The translations under genes and the position numbers were made by a program. A DNA stretch of 64,000 bases from Ecdyonurus torrentis (Eukaryota; Arthropoda; Insecta; Ephemeroptera; Heptageniidae): positions 877,572 through 941,571 of the forward strand of contig OX439133.1 in assembly GCA_949318235.1 (NCBI GenBank). The letters are read 5' to 3'. Positions within the stretch are counted from its first letter, which is position 1, and each line of letters opens with the position of its first letter. The notes under the pieces were generated by a model, which was not told where the DNA came from, searched no databases, and saw nothing but the letters and a program-made list of their open reading frames with translations. Shown here in pieces: positions 24,883 to 37,954 of this stretch.

Positions 24883-25780
24883 TACAAATCAATATTGATT
24901 GATGTTAGCAGCTTCAGTAGCCAGTTCAATGTAATCAGCTCGTCACCAGGATTACATTGCACTGGCTACTGAAGCTGCTAACTTGTATACAAATCAATAT
25001 AGATTGATGTTAGCAGCTTCAGTAGCCAGTGCAATGTAATCAGCTCGTCACCAGGATTACATTGCACTGGCTACTGAAGCTGCTAACTTGTATACAAATC
25101 AATATTGATTGATGTTAGCAGCTTCAGTAGCCAGTTCAATGTAATCAGCTCGTCACCAGGATTACATTGAACTGGCTACTGAAGCTGCTAACTTGTATAC
25201 AAATCAATATTGATTGATGTTAGCAGCTTCAGTAGCCAGTTCAATGTAATCAGCTCGTCACCAGGATTACATTGCACTGGCTATACTGAAGCTGCTAACT
25301 TGTATACAAATCAATATTGATTGATGTTAGCAGCTTCAGTAGCCAGTTCAATGTAATCAGCTCGTCACCAGGATTACATTGAACTGGCTACTGAAGCTGC
25401 TAACTTGTATACAAATCAATATTGATTGATGTTAGCAGCTTCAGTAGCCAGTTCAATGTAATCAGCTCGTCACCAGGATTACATTGAACTGGCTACTGAA
25501 GCTGCTAACTTGTATACAAATCAATATTGATTGATGTTAGCAGCTTCAGTAGCCAGTTCAATGTAATCAGCTCGTCACCAGGATTACATTGAACTGGCTA
25601 CTGAAGCTGCTAACTTGTATACAAATCAATATTGATTGATGTTAGCAGCTTCAGTAGCCAGTTCAATGTAATCAGCTCGTCACCAGGATTACATTGAACT
25701 GGCTACTGAAGCTGCTAGCTTATATACAAATCAATATTGATTGATGTAGCTGCTAACTTGTATACAAATCAATATTGATT
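24883..25780. repeat. Tandem array of 105-bp hairpin units (palindromic satellite)
   Basis: Units start at TACAAATCAATATTGATT at 24,883, 24,988, 25,093, 25,198, 25,305, 25,410, 25,515 and 25,620. One 38-bp remnant starts at 25,725 and a final partial at 25,763. Seven of the eight units are exactly 105 bp; one is 107 because of a TA insertion. Each unit has two ~32-bp arms beginning TTAGCAGCTTCAGTAGCCAG, mirrored around a 13-base loop AGCTCGTCACCAG, plus the separate 14-bp palindrome AATCAATATTGATT. Arm substitutions sometimes occur on both sides of the stem. No ORF. Confidence 0.95.
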
Positions 25781-26284
25781 GTAAATATTCACTAACCGAG
25801 GAGAAAAAGTAATTAAAATGCATCACTGAAATCGACTTCATTTTATACGCCGTATTTCACAGTGTAAAAATGATTTCAATAAGTCATTCATTATTAATGC
25901 ACTATTGTTATATAATGGCCCAGTGGCATACATTTTTATTATTGTACTTCAATTCATTATTTTAATATAAACACTTTTTAATTTATTCTTCATTTGACAA
26001 CAGCAAAAAAAAAATCGTTGTTTTTTTTATAATATTAATTTTTTTTGTTTTTTTTTGTTTTTTTTCCATATTATATTATGTAAAACAGCGCCAATGTATT
26101 CACTTTTGTAATATAACTGCATATGAACTCGGTAATAAACAATTTTTAAATGTAGTCATAAAAAATACAGATGCAGATTCTCTTATACAAATCGCAACTA
26201 AGGAAAATTTTGCAAATTGATGATACCTAGCTTCGTTAAAAATAGTAATAACTATGATTTTGAATATACGAATAATAATAGCTA

Positions 26285-26465
26285 CCAAATAATTATGCTA
26301 ACTTATTTTAGCATAATTTGTTCAATACAGCATAACTTATGCTATATTGCATAATAATTATGTTATATAGCATAAATATTACGTTGTAGAGCATAATTAT
26401 TGTTCTTATTTAGCATAATTTATGCTATAATGACATCAGCATAAATTACGTAATTTATTCTTTTT
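26285..26465. repeat. Family B repeat
   Basis: A short uninterrupted copy from ATTATGCTAACTTATTTTAGCATAATTTG to ATAAATTACGTAATTTATTC. Confidence 0.65.
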
Positions 26466-27508
26466 GTGCATGGGAGTTTCGTTTTTATATTTTATTAATT
26501 TAAGACATGTGGCTATCTTTCATTTGTTTCCAGCTAAATCAATAAATAAATATAAAACTATATATAAATTCACAATGCACAATTGTGAGAAATAAGGATT
26601 GCAAAAGTTACATAATCAGCTCAAGTTATTAAAAGTTTAATTTCCAGGAATATTGGCCGCGAGTGAAGCTCGCTAATCTGTAGAAGCCAAATAACTTGCA
26701 GCCGTATGCAAAAAAAAAAAATAAAAAAAATAAATAAATGAAGAGTATTATATTGTACAAAATAACTTTGTTGTACAGCAAATTTAGTTTGTAAGCTCCA
26801 GTGCACAGCAAAGTGAATAACTATTATGTACAGCTCAAATTGTCAGTAACATTTAAAAAATTTTGCTAGGCAAAATACAGTTGGGACACCCATAGAGTGT
26901 GAAATAACTTCCGAGTTAAACAAAAAGAACATCGCAGTATGAAAATACGATTTCTCTTGTATTTCGCACGCGAAGTTTCGATTATCATGAACATTCAAAT
27001 AAAACAATATTAAAATTAGAACGTGTTCAAAAGAAAATGCAAAGTTAAAAATAATATCGTATATCACATGCAAATATAGTTACCTTTTTTTCTTTATGTC
27101 ATAATTGAAAAAAAAAAACTATTTTCGTTTTCAGTTAATGATAAATTACTTTCTTATACGATTTTTATCACTTTACTTATTCCATTTTTTTATTTTATTA
27201 TTTATTTATGACCTCAAAGTGAATAAATATAGATTTTTTTTTCTTTCTTTTTCGCCTTGACCTTCGAACGAAATTTTCTCATTAATAGTTAAGGGCTAAG
27301 GGTCAAAAAATGAAGAGATTTTGCTAATTAAATTAAAAATAATTTTTTTTAAACACTGAAATAAGTCGATAGCTCAACATTACTCATTAGGCCTTATGGA
27401 GCTAAAATTTAACAAACTAAAAAACAAAAATTAATGGGATATACACCTCAATTTTTTTCATTTTTTTTTAAGTTCTTCTTAGTGAAAAAAAAATACTTTC
27501 TCCGTTCT

Positions 27509-27893
<385 letters not shown>

Positions 27894-28477
27894 AGACGTA
27901 AACACAAATTTTTTACCATATCTCCAGCAGGTAATATATTCGAGTATTAAAATTAATTAACTTCCAAGTAACTGGAGTAGAGCTAAAAGTTAATGGTGCA
28001 ACACAAATCTCTTGCAATATATAACAGTAAATATGTAGATTGAGTTATTTCAACGACGACCAACCAGTGTTTATACGGTGATTTAGAAATCACCGGTACT
28101 CACATACATCTTACTAATTTCTTTATTTCCTCTCATATAAACAGTAAGCAATTGAGATTTGTGGCTGCACAGTCGAGGCAATATCACCGGAACTGACAAA
28201 TCATACACTTTGCAAATCTCGTTAACAATGACAAAAATAATAATAAAAAAAAAAAATAATAGACAAAAAAATACGTAAAATTTACTGTAACCCATTTTCA
28301 GCAAACATGAAAAGAAAAAGAAAATATAGTGTCCTATAAACCAAATTTAGTACTCGTAAAAAATAAATTATACGTAATTTTTGCTGAATTGCTATTTGCT
28401 ATACATTGTACAGCATAAATGTTGTTATTTTGTAATAACATAAGTATAATTATGCTGAACATGGTATGCTATGCAAC

Positions 28478-28762
28478 ACTCTAAAAATTGGTGCATTACT
28501 TTAAGATAACTAACTAACTTATTTAAGATAATCACTTTTAAGTTATTATGATTCGCTAAAATAATTATTTTAGCAAATTTAGCAAATTTTTAAAAATAGC
28601 TAATTTAAGTTGTTTTAAGATTTTTTAAGCTATTTAAAGTTAAAATAGCTATTGTTAATAATTTGTTCAAATGCATTATTTTAGCTACTCATAATAACTT
28701 AAAAGTGATTATCTTAAATAAGTTAGGATTCGTAAGTCAAGTAATGAACCAATTTTTAGAGT
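28478..28762. mobile_element. Foldback MITE with ACTCTAAAAATTG ends, 285 bp
   Basis: ACTCTAAAAATTGGTGCATTACTT at the left mirrors AAGTAATGAACCAATTTTTAGAGT at the right. The inner arms (ACTTATTTAAGATAATCACTTTTAAGTTATTATG) also pair. It lies at the edge of a family B' copy. Non-coding. Confidence 0.75.
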
Positions 28763-29300
28763 ATTTCGTTGGTCAAAAATACACAGGCCAGCATAGGAGA
28801 AACGTTATGGCTTCAAACCTCAATCCTTATTTGTGTCTAATAAGCTATAAGAATATCAGAAAAAAACAGTCGAAATAAACTTTGATTTTACGAGAAATGA
28901 GGGAAGGAGATGTTTCCCCTATGCTGTACAAAGTATTAGGCACCACAAACATGGCGACAAAGGTCAATAGATGTCTGTTTCGTGGGTGTATGCAGTAAAG
29001 AGCGGTACCTGCACACCGGTGGTGATATAATTTAGCGGTTAGATGTACCGTATGTTTGTCCACTGCTGATAACGAAGTGTTATCAAACGTATGATAACGG
29101 GACACAGACACACCTTACCTATACTTCCCGCCTGCCTGCAAGCCACGTATATTGTAAATTATCTCATAAACATCACTGCACTGCAATGTACACAGGGATA
29201 TCCATATGTATCCTCGGGGAACACCATGCAATATGGAACAATACGACAACTTCTCTCTTGCACCCACTTTATTACTCATTTTTAGCGCTACAAAAGATAC
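28763..29300. other. Less AT-rich unique stretch, possible host exon or regulatory sequence
   Basis: About 500 bp of mixed composition without repeat copies, contrasting with its surroundings. On the minus strand a donor-like ATAG|GTAAGG lies at about 29,115 with TTGCAG acceptor-like words upstream, but no convincing open exon joins them. Confidence 0.3.
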
Positions 29301-29335
<35 letters not shown>

Positions 29336-29407
29336 TGTTAAAAAACGTCTTCTTTACCTCTTGAGTTCATTATCCAACTTCAAGAATTTCCCCCACCAGT
29401 GTACTAT

Positions 29408-29663
29408 AGGGTGTATGCATTCATGATAAAGTCGATGCCATTTGTGAGCACTAAATAAAATGGGCAGCATAGGAAAATGATGCCACTTTAAAAATACAAA
29501 GCAATATTTTTTAGAGCATTGATGTTGTTAATAGAATTTCAAGTATGCGAGAAAAATAAATAACAAAAAATTAGCTGATTTCCTAAAGAAAATAGACAAA
29601 AAGAGCTTTTGCTGCAGTATGGCGTCGAAGCGCATTCAGTATGACGTCATGTGCATACACCCT
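29408..29663. mobile_element. Family A MITE, copy 7
   Basis: Clean ends AGGGTGTATGCATTCATG and ATGACGTCATGTGCATACACCCT, flanked by TAT and AT. It is about 256 bp, with a small internal deletion relative to copy 1. Confidence 0.85.
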
Positions 29664-29891
29664 ATATAAAAATCGTACTGAGGCAAGCAAATATTTAAAT
29701 GAAGAATACTATCGTATAGATAGAACGTGTTTTAAAAGTTAATGGGAAATTTTTAACAATTTTTCATACACCTGAATGTATATTTAAAATGTGTTATTGA
29801 AAAGTTCGTTATATAGTAAAAGTATTTTATTGAATCGAAACAGAGCCGTGTGATAAATTCCAATTAAAAGAGGAGTGTCTCATGTATACAC

Positions 29892-29937
<46 letters not shown>

Positions 29938-30812
29938 GCATGATAAAAGTATTAAAAACTAAGCACCGTACGTATTTTTGCTTACGTTAGCGCTCTAATA
30001 TCATAAAGTCGACTAGGAAAAAAAAAACGATATTTCAATGAAATGCGAAAACTTTTTTTTTTTTTTTTTATGATAACCGCGAAGTGGTTAAATTAGTTTT
30101 TATATTGGAATTTATTTTTGCGGGAAGAAGAAAACTTTGCTTCAAAAGTAATTAACGCAAAAAAAAATTGTTAACTTTTTTTTTTTTTTTTTTGAGTCAA
30201 TAAAACATTTTCGTTTGAAGAACCGCACGATCGTGGTTGTTTCTTTCTTTCTAAGTCTACTGTACTGCTCTTTGCTAAATTATAACACACGATTCTAAGC
30301 ACGCGTATTTCATTAATATAGACAAGTTAATTAAAAATTATCGCGAAATCCTGATCTAAATGCATTGGGCGCGAGCCTCTTTTTGGAAAGCAATTAATAA
30401 ATATGAGATGACTATGATTTTAAAACTTTTTTATTATTACTGAAATAACTTTTTTTTAAATTCTTTACTTCAGTGTTGTATTCAGATGGCTTGTATCTTA
30501 AAATCTAAAAATAAAACTAACAAACTTTAGGATGACATTTGAAAGTTAATAGTAACAGCTACCTATGATAACATTTTCACCATCAGATTAGAGACAAAAT
30601 ATTTTATTGAATTTAACATGGGCTCTTATGGGACTAAAATTTCAAAAAATCCAATTTTAAAATGTATAGCATGGTGACCCCCCAATTTTTTACATTTTTG
30701 AAGATAGCCTACCCTATAATGTATCACTGGGTGAAATTTCACTTTTTTTTTCTTGCAACTTTTTAGTCAAATCTCGAAGCAGCTAATTCTAAAGTAAGCA
30801 AAAATCACTTCC

Positions 30813-30843
<31 letters not shown>

Positions 30844-31502
30844 AATCAAATGCATCAAATCATCATCATTAACTATCACCGTCATTAATAGATTTTTCTT
30901 TGAAACTCAAATCAATTGTCAATATAAAATTCCATTCACTTTATATCAAACAGTCTGCGATGAAAGCTTCCATTATTATTTTACAATTGAAATTACTTGT
31001 CCTAATTTGCATATGTACATTAAATTGAACAAAACACGGTCATATAGAAAGTCAATTTTAAATATAACTCATACTAAATAATCTACTAATTAATACTAGT
31101 ATGTATATTTTAATTGAATTGTACACATTCACATACCTTTTCCAATTAAAATATCAAATACTCACATATTTAATTAAAATAATCAAAGTTAAAATGCTTG
31201 GCTGGCAGTATTTATGTATATTAAGCCAACATAATTATCTAATATATTAGTTATTAAATTTCATATATTTGCCAATATCGTATATTTTGCATTATTAAAT
31301 ATCGTCAATTAGGTGACTGGCTAAATTTTCACAATTTATTTTCGTCTCTCTGCGCAGCTGATACAAACGTTTAACAAAAACTAAAATAAAGCTTCATTTT
31401 TGCTTGCACTTTTTGTTGTTTTTATGAGGGAAGAAATTATTTTTGAAATTAAAGTATGGCTAAAATCACCCCGCACTTGGTATTTTAAAATTGCAGTTTT
31501 CG

Positions 31503-31533
<31 letters not shown>

Positions 31534-31710
31534 TGTAGATTTTAATCTTATAGCAGATGCTTTATGTTGTAATCTGATTTTAAGACAAACAAATGAAATA
31601 TAAAAAAATTTAGAATTTCAATTGAATGGCCAGATAACACGGATGACAATTTCGGTAGCTCAACATTACAAAATAAATTAATATGAGTCATATGGAACTA
31701 ACATTTTATA

Positions 31711-31742
<32 letters not shown>

Positions 31743-31800
31743 GTAAAACTCAAATTTAATGGCAATATTTCATAATTTTTGCATATATGCGAACAAAAAA
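29664..31800. other. Gene-free AT-rich stretch
   Basis: Contains a CT microsatellite at 29,899-29,934, a family I repeat and poly-T runs. Nothing else is supported. Confidence 0.55.
30540..30800. repeat. Family I dispersed repeat
   Basis: Shares ACATGGGCTCTTATGGGACTAAAATTTC, ATGGTGACC and CAACTTTTTAGTCAAATC with 12,840-13,110. It is followed by a poly-T run. Confidence 0.65.
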
Positions 31801-31804
31801 AAAA

Positions 31805-31985
31805 TCTTATTTTGCTATAGCTCATTTTCAACACCACTTATTCAATAAAGCATAGTATGATGCTTTCAAAGAAATTGTTAATTTGCATAATTTTATGTTA
31901 TATAGCATAATTATTTATGTTGTTCCAATTTAGCATTTATGCTATAATGAGATAAATGCTGCATAAATTAAGTAATTTATTTTTC
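31805..31985. repeat. Family B repeat
   Basis: Runs from TTTTGCTATAGCTCATTTTCAACACC to GCATAAATTAAGTAATTTATTTTTCC. Non-coding. Confidence 0.6.
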
Positions 31986-32874
31986 CATGCAAAATGAAAT
32001 TGCGCAAAAAAAAAAAAAAAAAAAAACTAGATCACTATATCTGACCCCTCTTTCTAAATAATCAAATTGAAAATGCCTGTGGCGTATTATCATTATTAAA
32101 TCCTCTTTCTCTCTCTCTCTCTCTCATTAAACGCAGCAATATATGATCCCTATATCTATTAAATATAATAATTATGCATTAAATCCAAAATTAATTAACT
32201 TGTGTGTTATATTTTTTGCATAATTAATTAGTGCATGATACGCTTATGATCCTGCACATACAATACAAATGAAATATAAAACAGGGTGTTATCAACGTTT
32301 TTAATTAATTACCTGGAAAATTGAAAAGTAAAGCCGCATAACTGTGATACGGATTTTTTAATTAATTTACAAAATGTTAATTTAGCTTTGAGCTTAATTG
32401 AAAAGAGAAATAGGGAGAGAGAGAGAGGGACTGTGTGACTTGAATGCGGATTATAGAATTATATATCATTAATTTACTTAGCTTTTTATTGTTTTTAAAG
32501 TAAAGACAGCAGAATAACTATGTTGTACAGGAAAGTTAGTTTGTAACTGCAGTAAGTACAGTAAATATAGTAAAGCAGTAGGCGTCAAACATCAACAATG
32601 AATAAATCCAATAAACGCAATGAAATAAACACTTATTCGTGCGTTATCAACAAATGCATCGGGGGTCAGCATGTTTTTGGTTGGGGAAAAAAAAGTGCAT
32701 TAATATCGTACAAATTCTATGCATTAACTTGAAAAACGAAGGATTTAGCCCCCGAAAAAAATTGTAATTAAAAATATACAATATATAAAATAAAATAAAT
32801 ATATAATAATAAACAATAATAATATGCCTTTTAACTTTTAATTGATACTTTTTCAGGTTAGAAAAGTAGAAAAT

Positions 32875-33145
32875 TACGTAACTGAATCTACATTAAACAC
32901 TTGCTTTACTGTAAAGCACATAATATATGTTGTTATTTTGTAATAACATAATATGAACATATTAACTATTATGTTATGTAGTATAATCACTGTACAATAT
33001 AGCATACATTATGTTGCTACATTGTTACAGCATAATTATTATATGCATATATTTATTTTTGAACGTGTTCATCGTGCGTGAGACATAAATAAAAGATACA
33101 AATCAATAAATAGCGATAGTTATGAATATATTACGTAATTTTCAT
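32875..33145. repeat. Family B' repeat
   Basis: Contains ACACTTGCTTTACTGTAAAGCAC, ATGTTGTTATTTTGTAATAACATAA and CACTGTACAATATAGCATACATTATGTTGCTACATTG, matching 6,640-6,690. Confidence 0.6.
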
Positions 33146-36100
33146 GCATAAACCGGAAAACCATGTCATTAGCTTAATAAATAACATAAATAAAAAAAAG
33201 ATATACAATCTAAAAATGCATTTTAAGTTTATTAATTATATAGCATTAAAAAATAATAATAATAAACTTATTTTATATAAATAAATAAATAATAATAATA
33301 AAAACAATGCTAAAGCCCATGGATATATTATTGAATTACTAGCGAGTGCAAGGCTGGCTTGTAAACAGTAACAAAAATGGTAATGCAGGCACGATGATGC
33401 GCGAAGCTACAAGACAAAACAACAGTAGCCAACCACACCTTACTCACCTGAAAAATACGTTAAGAAATTCAAAAGGTAACTTCCCATACTTGTAATAAAA
33501 AAGAGGTAACCTTAAAAAATCACTAAATCTATTTCAAAATAAACCATAGTTTCAGAATATTAATTAAAATATCATATCTATTAAAAATAATTAATATTTC
33601 AAGTTTTATCGAATTTCGATCATATTTACGATGTTTTCGTAAAGTTTGTTGGGAGTTACCTCTTTGTTTTTAGTTGCTATGTAATGTCGAGGCCAGCAAA
33701 CCTGAACATGTTTTATTGGCTACCTGAGAGAGAGAGAGAGAGAGAGACGCCAAGAGTCGTGCAAGGAAGGAAAAAGCATTATCTTACCTGACGTATACTC
33801 AAAGTCAACATAAATGAACACTTTTGTTTTATTTCACTTTCCCGCTTTTAGCAATTAAACAATATTATTAATATTAAATATTCTATCATACAAATTTTTT
33901 TTTTCTTTCTTTTTTTATTTAATTTTCATTTTTAGAAAGAATTTTAAACATTTTTTAAGTGTCTTTGTTTTGTTTTTAGTAATTTTCTGGCGTTTACAAT
34001 TAAATATGACTTGTTTACCTCGCCTAAAACATTTTTCCCTGTATTTTCAATGATTTTTTAACGTTTCAAAGCTTTTAATTCCAATTTTAGAGCTAATATA
34101 ATAAGTAGCTTTGATTACAAGACTGGGATTCAAAAATTAGCTCCCCTATTTTATAAAATACCAGTTGAAAAGTCGATTTAAGGACCCGTGACCATCAGAT
34201 AAGAGAGAAATTATAATGAAATTTACAAGGGGCATCATGGGAGTCAATATTTAACTAATTTTGCATGATATGACCCCTGAATTTTACACAGATTTGAAGT
34301 GTTTTTATCTTCAAAACCACTAGAAAGAAAATTGCATTTATTTTTTTTTTATTTTTATTTTTTTTTTTTCTTTTCTTTTTTTTGCTCAAATAATTTTTAC
34401 AGAAATTATTACGTATTTTTCAATCATTTACATAAAAAGGTACACTCAGTAATTTCATAAATTGCCACTTCTTCCCTAAAGTCCCTATTTCACTGACTCG
34501 TACTTTCATACGCGTCATACTTAATTTTCAACTTCTCTCCCATGAAAAACTACCTACCTGCCTTTATTACAATTTTTTTTTTTTTTTGTTGTTATAAAAT
34601 CAAATGAAGCATCTTTCTTTCTCATCAACAAATGGCAGGTGATTCATGAAAACAATACGACGCTCTCATTTCGATGTGATTTACAAAAAATAAATAATGC
34701 ACGAAGCTTACACAATGGGGGGGTTTTCTAGGTTTTAAGTGCTTTTAGATACAATTCACACCGTTTTTTTTTTTTTTTTTTTTTTTTTGCTTTAACTTGT
34801 AAAACATAACATTTAGAAACTGCTAGTAGCATAAAAATTACTAAAAATAAAAATGTTTTCAAGATTAAAAATAAATAGCTCTTATCAGCGATTTATAATT
34901 TTCTTAACATTTTATTGTCTTCAAATGCGTAAAAGCGTGTCTAGTATTCCTCATATTATTATTATACAGAAGTTTAAAAAAAAAACGGTACCGGTATGGA
35001 AATTTGTAAAAAATATATCATGTATGTATATCATATTATTATTATTTTATTGCCCCAAAAGATAAATTCTTTAATATCTCCATTTCATTAAGTACCCTAC
35101 ATACAGTATAGATGATCATTATGTATTTTAAATCGATTAAAATTGACAATATACTGTTCACACAAAAATAATAAGGAGAAATGAAAAAAAAAATACACGA
35201 AACTACATAAAAAGATGAAATATCAAGAATTTCTATAATAAAAACAGTAAAATAAGTAGCAAATCCCGCGTAAAAACTGATTACAAATAAAACTAATACC
35301 TGCATTTCCGTCCCTGACAAAAATTGCTAGGTGCACGACAATTAACCGGCCGGTAATATTAACCGGTGCGCGGGCAATTTTGCCGCTCGATTTGCGAGTT
35401 TTTACATATTTTTTAGACCACTACTGCAGAGACCGGAAATAACAAAATACCAAAACATGTTTTTAAGACTGTAATAATAAGTACTCCTTTTTTTCCCTCT
35501 CTTAGCATGGATCATAATTTTACCTTCTTTTTATTATATGCGAAATATATCTCGGCCGGAAATATTTGCTACTCTAACGCAAGAATCACGAATATCTCTC
35601 CCACCTATTCAATTAGTCTCACTTACATATTTTTTCCTGATACTTTTTGACTCATCGTTTGACAAATAAGATAAAAGTTGAAACATCACTTTGACGTCAC
35701 GAAACTTATATTAGTCATTTTTCTCTACCTTTCTATCTTGTATAAAATGTTTACTTATACCAGTACCGGCCTATTCGACCTCATTTTTAACATGTTTCAT
35801 TCAACTCTTACAATGCATGTTTTAAATAAGAATGTTTATTGTTGCATTCGATTGCCCGATCGGAATAAAATACCAATTTAAACATGTTTTAATGTTATAT
35901 TACTCATTTCTACAATAAATTATGCAATAATGATGCATTAATTTACGCAAAATTTAAGATTTACTATTCTTCGCAAACAAGATTCCAATAAAAACATTAA
36001 AATTAAACCAATTTTATCATAAATTAATGATTTTACACGTAATTTTACTGTAATATTTGTAAAAATACAAAAGAAAATGGGGGGAAAATTAAAACAAATT

Positions 36101-36545
36101 AATTTTAAATAAAACTCAAACTTAAAAAATACATTATTCAGTCTTTAAAAACTGATATCACGCAAAAATATTAAAAAACGAGTAAAATAGTACTAATTTT
36201 ACACATTACAACACTTTTTGCAATTTTTGTAATAAAATAATAAACTTAAAAACCGAAATTTCAATGCCGTTAAAAAAATCACCATTTTAATTTGCAATCA
36301 AGTGGGACCCAGCACTCGTTATAAAAAAAAAAAAGCCTCCTTATCGCTTCTAGATATTTTTTTATGCATCATCAAACATAAATATGTACAAAAAATACAA
36401 CACATTTTTGTAATATTCGGTAGAAAAGATTGAAGGAGGAAAAAAAATGATAAAAATTGTATGTATGTAGCTAATGCCGGTATCCTTGAAAAAACCAGAC
36501 ATAAATTCATCACCAAAAAAAAAGACGATATAAAAAAAAACTTAC
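33146..36545 (-). other. Proposed proximal part of the first intron of the signal-peptide gene
   Basis: This is mostly AT-rich sequence downstream of the 36,546 donor. It holds the strong zero-length splice site at 33,442-33,450, weaker ones at 33,718 and 32,307, and a possible 14-base microexon (35,296-35,309) between TTTTTGTCAG and GTATTAG. It also contains Family I and C fragments. No larger exon is seen. Confidence 0.35.
33442..33450 (-). other. Candidate recursive (zero-length exon) splice site
   Basis: Read on the minus strand: TTTCTTAACGTATTTTTCAG|GTGAGTAAG. A pyrimidine-rich acceptor abuts a near-perfect donor, the signature of ratchet sites in long introns. It lies 3.1 kb downstream of the signal-peptide exon on the same strand. 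Confidence 0.35.
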
Positions 36546-36615
36546 CTAATATAGAAGCAATCCCAACATTGATGTAAACCAAAATGGATATAAGTAACAC
36601 TATCTTCATTGTCAT
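36546..36615 (-). CDS. Host first coding exon: signal peptide with phase-1 donor
   Basis: The minus-strand ATG at 36,615 opens a short hydrophobic signal sequence (M-T-M-K-I-V-L-L-I-S-I-L-V-Y-I-N-V-G-I-A-S). It ends at donor ATTAG|GTAAGTTT at 36,546/36,545. The coding part is 70 bases, giving a phase-1 intron. Phase-1 introns after signal peptides are common in genes for secreted or membrane proteins with extracellular modules. A CpG-rich stretch lies about 230-370 bp upstream. Reading through the donor gives only low-complexity sequence, which supports splicing there. Downstream exons would lie at lower coordinates or outside the window; none is secure. Product identity is unknown. Confidence 0.5.
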
Positions 36616-36819
36616 TATAAATTATAACTATTGGCGTCAAAACTAAAAACACAGATTTTTGTATCAGTGATCTTTTTTTTCACTGATCGTCAGATTTTTT
36701 TTTGAACACAAAAATATTTTATTACGAATCACTCCATGGTTGCACTTCAATTATATTTATAATTAATTAAAAACCACTTTATAAATATTTGAGTATAATC
36801 CTAAGTTTTTGCGAACACT

Positions 36820-36990
36820 TGTTGGATTCCGTGCTAACGTGGTATTTCAAGACCGACCCGACGAACGGTCCACACTCGACCTCTCCTTGCGGGAAACTGA
36901 ACATTTTTCCCGTCGAGCGTGTGGCGGCGCTACTGCATGAATCATATACTTCGGAAACATTCGGGTGTCTCCGTCAATATATAACACGAA
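36820..36990 (-). promoter_or_regulatory. CpG-rich promoter or 5'-exon candidate for the signal-peptide gene
   Basis: This is the most GC- and CpG-rich unique stretch in the host part of the window, with CGACCCGACGAACGG, CCCGTCGAGCG and GGCGGCGC within about 120 bp. It sits upstream of the minus-strand signal-peptide exon. It could contain the transcription start. No repeat copy was seen elsewhere. Assignment rests on composition and position. Confidence 0.4.
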
Positions 36991-37541
36991 CATTTTGAAT
37001 TTATAATTTTTTTTTATTATTCTATTATAAACCAATGAAATTTTGAAAATTTAAATACAATTAAGAATACGTACGTTTTATAAATTCATTTCAAATAAAA
37101 TAGATTATTTCACATTTTTATTTTATAATTTAAGTAATTTTATATGAATAATTAAATAAATATCATTTAAAAAGCAAGTTGAATTTTACTTTAGGCTATA
37201 TTGAAATTTAAATACTTTTTTTTATTTTATTTATTTTCATTTAATTTACTGAAAAAGAGAAATTAATAAATGAAATAATATTAGTACGATGAGATTTTAG
37301 TTCATTCAATTAAGGTGGAAAATGAGATATAAAAATAAAAGTATATAAAAATGACACAAAATTGTAAAGGACTTTTTTTTTTTTTTTTTTTTTTTTTTCC
37401 CCTCCAATAAAGGATAAATAAAGTTTTGAGTTTTCAAATTCAACATATGAATCTAATTTTCCATCTTGTATAACAATCATTTTCCTCTCTGGTCTATAGT
37501 GAAAATGTCAATACTATTATTAGAAACAGAGATAAGAGTGT

Positions 37542-37542
<1 letters not shown>

Positions 37543-37598
<56 letters not shown>
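37543..37598. repeat. (CT)n microsatellite, 56 bp
   Basis: Pure CT repeat upstream of the minus-strand signal-peptide exon. Confidence 0.95.
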
Positions 37599-37599
<1 letters not shown>

Positions 37600-37954
37600 T
37601 TCATTTCTCTACTCACCGCCCAGTACCTAAAATTGAAACTTATCAAAGTTCAAATAACCAAATGACGTCAGAATATATCTATTTTTATTATTTATAAATA
37701 ATATACATTGCTCCCAATACTAGTTCGAGCGGACACAGTGTAATTAGCTATGTAAAGGCAACTGTGATTGGCTAGTAGGTTTATAACACGCTCTCTGATT
37801 GGTTTAGCACCGCGGATACAGCTTTTGGAGGGAACGACCTTGTTTTGCCCAGAGTGTATTATAAAAAAATACTATATTATTGGAATTTCATGTTGTTTTT
37901 TAATTTAAATTTTATTACATGCAAATAAAAATAAAATGCATGGATAGTAAAAAT

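Noticed and set aside
24883..25780. CRISPR-like array
   Set aside because: Repeats are contiguous 105-bp units without unique spacers, in a eukaryotic context.
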